A DNA stretch of 64,000 bases from Nocardioides pocheonensis (lineage in GTDB: Bacteria; Actinomycetota; Actinomycetes; Propionibacteriales; Nocardioidaceae): assembly GCF_003725535.1 (NCBI RefSeq), contig NZ_RJSF01000049.1:1-64000 (forward strand), given 5' to 3'. This document shows positions 58,340-64,000 of the stretch, in pieces. Each line of letters starts with the position of its first letter. Position 1 is the stretch's first letter. The notes under the pieces were generated by a model. That model was not told the DNA's origin. It was given only the letters and a program-made list of their open reading frames with translations, and made no database searches. The position numbers and the translations under genes are program-made.

Positions 58340-59727
58340 CCGACCCCCTCACTGACCCCACCAGCACTCCCCATCGCGCCGGCATCCCGCTGGACAGCGT
58401 CGAGGAGGCGATCGCGGACATCGCGGCCGGCAAGGCCGTCGTGGTGGTCGACGACGAGGACCGCGAGAACGAGGGCGACATCATCTTCGCGGCCTCGAAG
58501 GCGACCCCCGAGCTGATGGCGTTCACCATCCGCCACTCCAGCGGCGTGATCTGCGTCCCGATGCCGGCCGAGATGCTCGACCGCCTCGAGATCCCGTTGA
58601 TGACACCGCACAACAAGGACCGGCTGCGGACGGCGTACACGATCTCCGTCGACGCCCGCGACGGCGTGTCGACGGGCATCTCGGCCGCCGACCGCGCGCA
58701 CACCGCCCGCGTGCTGGCCGACTCCGCGACCGAACCCTGGGAGATCACCCGGCCCGGGCACGTGTTCCCGCTGCGCTACCGCGAGGGCGGCGTGCTGGTC
58801 CGGCGTGGGCACACCGAGGCGGCCGTCGACCTGGCCCGCATGGCCGGCCTCACGCCGGCCGGCGTCCTGGTCGAGGTCGTCAACGACGACGGCACGATGA
58901 AGCGCGGGCCCGAGCTGCGCGAGTTCGCCGACGAGCACGGCCTCAAGCTGATCTCGATCGAGCAGATGGTCCACCACCGGCGCCGGACCGAGACCCACGT
59001 CGAGCGGGTGGCCGAGACCCGGCTCCCGACCAAGTACGGCGACTTCACCGCGTTCGGCTACCGGATCACGGTCGACGACTCCGAGCACATCGCCCTCGTG
59101 TACGGCGACCCGGCCGACCTGCCGGGGGAGCCGGTGCTCACCCGGGTGCACAGCGAGTGCCTCACCGGAGACGTGTTCGGCTCCGCGCGCTGCGACTGCG
59201 GCCCGCAGCTCGAGGAGGCGCTGGAGCGGATCGCGGAGGAGGGCCGCGGGGTGGTGATCTACCTGCGCGGGCACGAGGGCCGCGGGATCGGGCTGCTGGC
59301 GAAGCTGCAGGCCTACCAGCTCCAGGACGGCGGACGCGACACCGTCGACGCGAACCTCGACCTCGGCCTCCCGGCCGACGCCCGCCACTACGGCGCCGCG
59401 ACCCAGATCCTGCGGGACCTCGGCATCGACACGGTGCGGCTGCTGACGAACAACCCCGACAAGACCTCCAGCCTGGAGTCCTACGGCATCCCGGTCGCCG
59501 AGCGGGTCCCGCTGACGCCCCGGCCCAACGACCACAACCTGACCTACCTGCGCACCAAGCGCGACCGGATGGGCCACGACCTGCCCGACCTGGCGTCGAC
59601 GCACGAGCCCTTGTTGGTTGAGCCTGCCGAAACCGACCACGCCCCGGTGGTCGACCAGCCCCCGGTGGTCGACCAGCCCCCGGTGGTTGAGCCTGCCGAA
59701 ACCACCCCGACGCGAGGAGCGAGCTGA
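58336..59727 (+). CDS. ribBA: Bifunctional DHBP synthase / GTP cyclohydrolase II RibBA
   Basis: 463 residues. The N-terminal DHBP synthase ([15 protein letters not shown] near 37; [13 protein letters not shown] near 113) supplies the four-carbon unit, and the C-terminal cyclohydrolase ([19 protein letters not shown] near 272 with zinc cysteines; GHEGRGIGL near 312; LLTNNPDK near 370) opens GTP. After the catalytic end near residue 425 comes a tail of about 38 residues made of VEPAET, two PVVDQP units and VEPAETTP, encoded by two dispersed repeats and an 18-nt tandem repeat. It overlaps ribH by one base. Confidence 0.95.
   Translation: MTDPLTDPTSTPHRAGIPLDSVEEAIADIAAGKAVVVVDDEDRENEGDIIFAASKATPELMAFTIRHSSGVICVPMPAEMLDRLEIPLMTPHNKDRLRTAYTISVDARDGVSTGISAADRAHTARVLADSATEPWEITRPGHVFPLRYREGGVLVRRGHTEAAVDLARMAGLTPAGVLVEVVNDDGTMKRGPELREFADEHGLKLISIEQMVHHRRRTETHVERVAETRLPTKYGDFTAFGYRITVDDSEHIALVYGDPADLPGEPVLTRVHSECLTGDVFGSARCDCGPQLEEALERIAEEGRGVVIYLRGHEGRGIGLLAKLQAYQLQDGGRDTVDANLDLGLPADARHYGAATQILRDLGIDTVRLLTNNPDKTSSLESYGIPVAERVPLTPRPNDHNLTYLRTKRDRMGHDLPDLASTHEPLLVEPAETDHAPVVDQPPVVDQPPVVEPAETTPTRGAS
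59616..59634 (-). repeat. Short dispersed repeat in the ribBA tail, copy 1
   Basis: Reverse-orientation copy with GGTT/AACC arms and intact core; read as VEPAET in the ribBA frame. Confidence 0.75.
59645..59681 (+). repeat. 18-nt tandem repeat in the ribBA tail
   Basis: Two adjacent copies of CCGGTGGTCGACCAGCCC, each encoding PVVDQP, leading into the second dispersed repeat, whose first bases are the same (CCGGTGGT). Confidence 0.8.
59682..59706 (-). repeat. Short dispersed repeat in the ribBA tail, copy 2
   Basis: A perfect reverse-orientation copy with seven-base arms GGTGGTT/AACCACC, encoding VVEPAETT just before the end of RibBA. Confidence 0.8.
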
Positions 59728-60218
59728 TGAGCGGAGACGGCAGCCCCCAGGACCGGCCCTTCGACTGCCACGACCTGCGCGTCGCCGTCGTCGCGGCGAG
59801 CTGGCACGAGCGCGTGATGACCGGCCTGCTCGACGGGGCCCTCGACGCCCTGCGGCGGCACCAGGTCGAGTCGCCCGTCGTGGTGCGCGTGCCCGGCTCG
59901 TTCGAGCTCCCGGTCGTCGCGAGCGCCCTGGCCGCCCAGGGCTTCGACGCGGTGATCGCCCTGGGCGTGATCATCCGCGGCGGCACCCCGCACTTCGAGT
60001 ACGTCTCCTCGGCCGCCACGGACGGACTGGCCCGGGTCGCCCTGGACCACAACATCGCGATCGGCTTCGGGCTGCTCACCTGCGACAACGAGCAGCAGGC
60101 CCTCGACCGGGCCGGCCTCGAGGGATCCAGCGAGGACAAGGGCTACGAGGCGACCAGCGCGGCGCTTCTCACCGCAGTGACCTTGAAGCGGATCAGGCGT
60201 CGCGAACATCTAGGCTAG
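59727..60218 (+). CDS. ribH: 6,7-Dimethyl-8-ribityllumazine synthase
   Basis: 163 residues; condenses the RibD and RibB products to lumazine. [16 protein letters not shown] near residue 52, the [23 protein letters not shown] segment near 83 with the catalytic His, and the [17 protein letters not shown] end near 113 are conserved. It completes the riboflavin pathway in this operon. Confidence 0.96.
   Translation: MSGDGSPQDRPFDCHDLRVAVVAASWHERVMTGLLDGALDALRRHQVESPVVVRVPGSFELPVVASALAAQGFDAVIALGVIIRGGTPHFEYVSSAATDGLARVALDHNIAIGFGLLTCDNEQQALDRAGLEGSSEDKGYEATSAALLTAVTLKRIRRREHLG
60211..60216 (+). promoter_or_regulatory. Probable -10 box of a leaderless hisE transcript
   Basis: TAGGCT, 12 bases before the hisE GTG, overlapping the ribH stop. 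Spacing and sequence are the same as before rarA. Confidence 0.45.
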
Positions 60219-60222
60219 GCGC

Positions 60223-60486
60223 GTGAAGACGTTCGAGGAGCTGTGGCAAGAGCTCAGCGAGAAGGCTGAGACGCGCCCGGCGGGCTCCGGCACGGTGCAG
60301 GCGCTCGACGCCGGCGTGCACGCGATCGGCAAGAAGGTGGTCGAGGAGGCCGCCGAGTCCTGGATGGCCGCCGAGCACGAGGGCCATGACCGGGCGGCCG
60401 AGGAGATCAGCCAGCTGCTCTACCACACGCAGGTGCTGATGCTCGCCGCCGGAATCACCCTCGACGACGTCTACGCACACCTCTAG
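60223..60486 (+). CDS. hisE: Phosphoribosyl-ATP pyrophosphatase
   Basis: 87 residues of the all-alpha MazG-like HisE family: [30 protein letters not shown] with the metal-binding Glu cluster, and [19 protein letters not shown]. It carries out the second step of histidine synthesis. Its small size and position next to hisG are usual for actinobacteria. Confidence 0.95.
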   Translation: MKTFEELWQELSEKAETRPAGSGTVQALDAGVHAIGKKVVEEAAESWMAAEHEGHDRAAEEISQLLYHTQVLMLAAGITLDDVYAHL

Positions 60487-60493
60487 GACCCCC

Positions 60494-61396
60494 ATGCCTT
60501 CCACCCCAGACCCCACCTCCGGGCCGGCCGCCACCAACGGCAACGGCCGGCTGCTCCGGATCGCGCTGCCCAACAAGGGCTCGCTCGCCACCTCGGCCTC
60601 GGAGATGCTCCGCGAGGCCGGCTACCGGCAACGCTCGGACTCCAAGGAGCTCGCCCTCCTCGACGCCGCCAACGGCGTGGAGTTCTTCTACCTGCGCCCT
60701 CGTGACATCGCCCTGTACGTCGGCGAGGGCACCCTCGACATCGGCATCACCGGACGCGACCTCCTGCTCGACTCGGGGGCCAAGGCCGAGGAGGTGATGA
60801 GCCTCGGGTTCGGCCGGTCCAGCTTCCGGTTCGCCGCCCGTCCGGGGGTTCTCGGCTCGCTCGGTGACCTCGCCGGCAAGCGGATCGCGACCTCGTACGT
60901 CGGGCTGGTGCGCCGCCACCTCGAGGAGCACGGCATCGACGCGTCCGTCGTCCGCCTCGACGGAGCCGTCGAGACGAGCATCCAGCTCGGCGTCGCCGAC
61001 GTGATCGCCGACGTCGTCGAGACCGGCAGCACCCTCAAGCAGGCGGGCCTGGAGATCATCGGCGACGTGCTGCTGGAGTCCGAGGCCGTGCTGATCACGC
61101 GCAGCGGGGCCGACGAGCCCGACAGCTTCGAGGTGTTCAAGCGCCGTCTCGACGGCGTCCTGGTGGCGCGGTCCTACCTGATGATGGACTACGACATCCC
61201 CGCCGACCGCGTCGAGGAGGCGGTCGCCCTGACGCCCGGCCTCGAGAGCCCCACGGTCTCGCCGCTTCATCGCGAGGGCTGGGTCGCGGTGCGCTCGATG
61301 GTCCCGAGCGCGGGGGCACAGCGGCTGATGGACGATCTCTACGGCATCGGCGCCCGGGCGATCCTGCTCACCGACATCCACGCCTGCCGGCTCTGA
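60494..61396 (+). CDS. hisG: ATP phosphoribosyltransferase, long form
   Basis: 300 residues; first step of histidine synthesis. LLRIALPNKGSLATSASEML near residue 17, DIALYVGEGTLDIGITGRDLL near 72, the PRPP loop in ADVIADVVETGSTLKQAGL near 172, and a C-terminal ACT-like regulatory domain (LTPGLESPTVSPL onward) that binds histidine make it the long, HisZ-independent form. It follows hisE by seven bases. Confidence 0.95.
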   Translation: MPSTPDPTSGPAATNGNGRLLRIALPNKGSLATSASEMLREAGYRQRSDSKELALLDAANGVEFFYLRPRDIALYVGEGTLDIGITGRDLLLDSGAKAEEVMSLGFGRSSFRFAARPGVLGSLGDLAGKRIATSYVGLVRRHLEEHGIDASVVRLDGAVETSIQLGVADVIADVVETGSTLKQAGLEIIGDVLLESEAVLITRSGADEPDSFEVFKRRLDGVLVARSYLMMDYDIPADRVEEAVALTPGLESPTVSPLHREGWVAVRSMVPSAGAQRLMDDLYGIGARAILLTDIHACRL

Positions 61397-61397
61397 G

Positions 61398-61868
61398 GTG
61401 GCCGCGTCCGTGCCCGACCAGCCCACGCTCCCGCACACTTGGCGCCCGTACGGCGCCCGCCTGGTCGGCACCGTGCTCGGAGGACTGCTCCTGGTGCTGG
61501 TCGTCGCGGTGTGGATCGCGTGGGGCGCCGAGGTGCGCTCGCGGTTCACGCTGCTGCAGCGTTCGACGCTGGTCGGGCTCGGCGTGCTCGCCTTCGTCGG
61601 CTGGTACGCCCTGGTGCGGTCCCGCGTCACCGCGGACGCGTCCGGCGTGACGGTCGTGAACGGCTACAGCCGCCGGGTGCTCGAGTGGTCGCAGGTGCTG
61701 TCGGTCAACCTGCGCCGCGGAGCCCCGTGGGCCGGCCTCGACCTCTCCGACGGCACGTCGATCGCCCTGTTCGCGATCCAGGGGTCCGACGGCGACCGGG
61801 CCGTGCGCGCGGTCCGTGAGCTGCGCGCTCTCGTGGCGGCGCAGACGCCGACCGACCGCGACGACTGA
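61398..61868 (+). CDS. PH-domain membrane protein
   Basis: 156 residues. Two membrane helices (about 21-43 and 58-74: GTVLGGLLLVLVVAVWIAW; LVGLGVLAFVGWYALV) are followed by a bacterial PH-like domain (VTADASGVTVVNGYSRRVLE; WAGLDLSDGTSIALFAIQ). Function unknown; a gene of this type next to hisG is common in actinobacteria. GTG start, one base after hisG. Confidence 0.8.
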   Translation: MAASVPDQPTLPHTWRPYGARLVGTVLGGLLLVLVVAVWIAWGAEVRSRFTLLQRSTLVGLGVLAFVGWYALVRSRVTADASGVTVVNGYSRRVLEWSQVLSVNLRRGAPWAGLDLSDGTSIALFAIQGSDGDRAVRAVRELRALVAAQTPTDRDD

Positions 61869-61877
61869 GCGCGAGGT

Positions 61878-62423
61878 TCAGTCCGCGTCGGTGCGCACGA
61901 CGAGGTCGGCGCGTGCCCGGGTGTCCTGCTCCGCGAACAGACGCGCCTCGTCGCGGGTCCACGCGTCCCAGTGGTCGCGCAGGGCGTCGCCGTCCCGGGC
62001 CAGCGCACGGGCCTGCCGGAGGTCCGGCGCTGCCTCGACCCAGACCAGGGTCGTGATCAGGGGCGCCCACGCGCGGTTGCCGGCGCCCACGCCCTCGAGC
62101 ACGAGCAGCGGCACGGGCTCGACCTCGCGGGCCTCGGCGTACGCCCCGGCGCACCAGTCGTAGCGGCGGTAGCGTCCGCGCCGTCCCGCCGCCAGGGGCT
62201 CGAGCACCCCCAGCACCATCGGGTCGACCTCCGGCAGGCCGCCCCAGCCGGGGTAGAGGTCGTCGAGATGGAGCACCGGAGCACCCGCGAGCGAGCCGAC
62301 CTCGGCGGCCAGGGTGGTCTTCCCCGAGCCGGCGGGGCCGTCGACGGCGACCAGGCGCCCGGCGCCCAGGGTCGGCGGGCGCGACCGGGCCAGCGCGAGG
62401 ACCTCGGCCGCACGACCGGTCAC
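61878..62423 (-). CDS. P-loop nucleoside/uridine-kinase-like ATPase
   Basis: 181 residues. Walker A GPAGSGKTT near residue 29, a DDLYPGWGG segment near 54 that resembles the substrate Asp of uridine kinases, and YDWCAGAYAE near 87 place it in the uridine kinase-like P-loop group. The phosphate acceptor is not known. The start is GTG 62423, seven bases after the upstream gene on the minus strand. It converges with the PH-domain gene nine bases apart. Confidence 0.78.
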   Translation of the reverse strand: MTGRAAEVLALARSRPPTLGAGRLVAVDGPAGSGKTTLAAEVGSLAGAPVLHLDDLYPGWGGLPEVDPMVLGVLEPLAAGRRGRYRRYDWCAGAYAEAREVEPVPLLVLEGVGAGNRAWAPLITTLVWVEAAPDLRQARALARDGDALRDHWDAWTRDEARLFAEQDTRARADLVVRTDAD

Positions 62424-62430
62424 CGAGCGA

Positions 62431-63657
62431 TCACCAGGCGCAGCCGAGGCCGCGGTAGGTCGGGACGGTCTCCACCACTCGGTCGTCCGAGACCAGGTGC
62501 ACGACGTTCGTGTGCTCGGCGAGCTCGCCCGACTTGGCGTGCCGGAACCACACCCAGTCGCCGATGGAGAGCTCGGGCACTCCCGGCCCGGTCAGCGGGG
62601 TCTGGACCTCGCCGGCGCCCTCGAGCCCGGTGAGGTGCAGGCCCGGCGGCGCCCACGGGGTCGGCGCCCGGTCCTTGCCGGTCGGACCGCTCGCGACGAA
62701 CCCGCCGCCCGCGACCGTCACGATCCCGTCCGCGGGCCGGCGCACGACGGGGAGCCCGTAGAACGCCGCGGGTCGCGGGTCGAAGCTCTCGTAGTGGTCG
62801 AACAGCGTCGGCACCAGCAGGCCCGAGCCGGCGGCGACCTCGGTGACGGCGGCGTCGGCGGCGGTCGCCTCGACGCTGCCCGAGCCCCCGCCGTTCCAGA
62901 ACTCCAGGTCGACCACCTCGCTCAGCGCGCGGGCGATCGCGCCGCGGCGGTCGGCGAGCTGGGTCATCGAGGCCGACTTCAGCCGGCGCACCACCATCGA
63001 CTTCGCCCGCTGACCCGGTACGTCGTCCGGCACTCCGGCGACCTGGCCCTCGTAGGTCATCACCCCGACCAGCGCGAAACCGGGACGGTCGACCACGTGC
63101 CGGGCGAACCGGAGCACCTCGGCCGGGTCGTGCAGCGGTGACCGCTTCGGCCCGACGTGCGAGCGGCCCAGACGGAGGCCGGCGTCGACGTCGATCGCGA
63201 CCCGGACCGGACGGTCGGCCGACCGTCCCAAGCCGCGCCGTTGCTCGTCGACCAGGTCCAGGTGCACCGGGTCGTCGACCATGAGGGTCACGGTGGCCAG
63301 CGCCCGCTCGTCGCCGAGCAGCCGGCGCAGGGCGCCTCGGTCGACGGAGGGGTAGCCGAGGACGACGTCGTCGCTGATCTCCTGGTCGCAGAGCCAGAGC
63401 GCCTCGCGCAGTGCGTAGGCGAGCACGCCGGAGAAGCCGTCACGGGCGAGGGCCCGCTCGAGCAGCGCCGGGACGCGCAACGACTTCGACGCGACCCGGA
63501 TCGGCGTACCGGCGGCACGTCGCGCGAGGTCCGCCGCGTTCGCGTCGAAGGCCTCGAGGTCGACGACGACGAGCGGCGTCGCCGGGTCCTCCAGGCCCGC
63601 GACCGCATCGGTGAGCCGGCGGGCCAGCCGGTGGCGCTCGGCGGGACGTTCCTCCAT
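62431..63657 (-). CDS. Fold-type III PLP enzyme (alanine racemase N-domain; amino acid aldolase/deaminase-like)
   Basis: 408 residues. The N-terminal barrel begins with TPLVVVDLEAFDANAADLARRA, then RVASKSLRVP, whose first Lys is the expected PLP lysine near residue 54. GVMTYEGQVAG and FWNGGGSGS form the phosphate-binding loops. The C-terminal part (WVWFRHAKSGELAEHTN) resembles D-threonine aldolase/D-serine dehydratase, with a His that could bind metal. The exact reaction is unknown. ATG 63657 is three bases after the previous stop; the open frame further upstream is not coding. Confidence 0.82.
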   Translation of the reverse strand: MEERPAERHRLARRLTDAVAGLEDPATPLVVVDLEAFDANAADLARRAAGTPIRVASKSLRVPALLERALARDGFSGVLAYALREALWLCDQEISDDVVLGYPSVDRGALRRLLGDERALATVTLMVDDPVHLDLVDEQRRGLGRSADRPVRVAIDVDAGLRLGRSHVGPKRSPLHDPAEVLRFARHVVDRPGFALVGVMTYEGQVAGVPDDVPGQRAKSMVVRRLKSASMTQLADRRGAIARALSEVVDLEFWNGGGSGSVEATAADAAVTEVAAGSGLLVPTLFDHYESFDPRPAAFYGLPVVRRPADGIVTVAGGGFVASGPTGKDRAPTPWAPPGLHLTGLEGAGEVQTPLTGPGVPELSIGDWVWFRHAKSGELAEHTNVVHLVSDDRVVETVPTYRGLGCAW

Positions 63658-63659
63658 GC

Positions 63660-64000
63660 TCAGGAGATCCCGTGCTTGCGCAGGATCGCCTCGATGTCGC
63701 CGAGGTCCTCGTCGATCGCCGGAGGACCGGAACGGCGCCGGTCGACCACCGCGGGAGTGCCCTTCGCGTCGACCTCGCGGCCGCCGCGGCCCCCCAGCAC
63801 CGCCGAGGCCCCGAACAGCACCACCGAGACGCCGACGAGCACGATGCCCAGCCAGACCACGGGGCTGAAGACGAGGTGCAGCGCCCAGCGCCCCACGCTG
63901 TCGCCGATGTCGAAGGCCAGCTCGAGCACGCCGGTCAGCCACGCGGCCACGGGGAGGATCGTCCAGGCAGAGCCACGCAGCCCCGCGGCCAGCCCTCGGG
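63660..64000 (-). CDS. Membrane protein, probably 5'-truncated by the window edge
   Basis: The frame stays open to the window edge and reads protein-like upstream of the first visible start (GTG 63950, which has no ribosome-binding site), so the true start probably lies outside. The visible part has two hydrophobic segments (AWTILPVAAWLTGVLELAF; VVWLGIVLVGVSVVLFGASAVL) and a polar tail of about 45 residues ending DIEAILRKHGIS. I do not recognise the family. It is followed closely by the PLP enzyme and the kinase-like gene, probably as one operon. Confidence 0.65.
   Translation of the reverse strand, partial: RGLAAGLRGSAWTILPVAAWLTGVLELAFDIGDSVGRWALHLVFSPVVWLGIVLVGVSVVLFGASAVLGGRGGREVDAKGTPAVVDRRRSGPPAIDEDLGDIEAILRKHGIS

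Overview
The window is a stretch of very GC-rich actinobacterial chromosome, most like Nocardioides or another member of the Nocardioidaceae. This rests on codon use saturated with G/C at third positions, many GTG starts, tightly overlapping operons, an actinobacterial integration host factor (mihF), the PGKGP-loop EF-P, a PriA without helicase motifs, a DUF222/HNH nuclease of the 13E12 type and the classic order aro-efp-nusB / pyr-car-mihF-gmk-rpoZ-coaBC-metK-priA-def-fmt-rsmB-rpe-rib-his. The species call is an inference.

Layout. 1-3.8 kb: end of a dipeptide/oligopeptide ABC transporter (binding protein, one permease, two ATPases). 3.8-17.3 kb: alpha/beta hydrolase, rarA, two small membrane-anchored proteins, alaS, ruvX, mltG, then the shikimate operon aroE-prepilin peptidase-aroC-aroK-aroB-aroQ and efp-nusB. 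17.35-32.4 kb: an accessory block between nusB and pyrR, neighbours in other actinobacteria. It holds a flavin disulfide oxidoreductase, a DUF222/HNH nuclease, a 0.6-kb array of short repeats, a DUF1206 membrane protein, a divergent amine-catabolism locus (permease, choline-kinase-like protein, dimethylglycine-dehydrogenase-like FAD/GcvT protein; FadR-type regulator, glutamine-synthetase-like ligase, aldehyde dehydrogenase, SDR, glutamine-amidotransferase-fold hydrolase) and a CsbD stress protein. 32.4-42.4 kb: pyrimidine operon pyrR-pyrB-pyrC-(PH-like)-carA-carB-pyrD-pyrF with a PyrR-binding hairpin next to the pyrR ribosome site. 42.4-53.1 kb: lipoprotein, mihF, gmk, rpoZ, coaBC, metK, priA, def, fmt, YjbR-like, rsmB, rpe. 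53.1-56.2 kb: three unrelated genes (metallophosphoesterase, cyclic-nucleotide-binding protein, secreted phosphoesterase). 56.4-61.4 kb: FMN riboswitch, ribD-ribE-ribBA-ribH, hisE-hisG. 61.4-64 kb: PH-domain protein, P-loop kinase, fold-III PLP enzyme and a membrane protein running off the window.

The most unusual signal is a family of short modular repeats sharing 9-nt ends GTGGTTTCG and CTCAACCAC. One form has a 5-nt core and the other a 20-nt core. They form the array beside the DUF222/HNH gene and also sit in frame inside housekeeping genes: at the start codon and in the inter-domain linker of carA, directly after the start codon of pyrF, near the N-terminus of aroB, twice in the C-terminal tail of ribBA and twice in the DUF222/HNH gene. 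In all cases they encode small or polar residues at protein ends or linkers. The aroB copy has changed both arms of the terminal stem together. No complete defence, CRISPR or prophage system is visible.

How the genes work together: the aro, pyr/car, rib and his blocks are mostly overlapping, translationally coupled operons for chorismate, UMP, flavin and histidine synthesis. Visible control elements are the PyrR hairpin, the FMN riboswitch, a stress-sigma-type promoter before csbD, overlapping divergent promoters at the amine locus, and a recurring TAGNNT -10 box placed 12-13 nt before the start codon of several genes, typical of leaderless transcripts.
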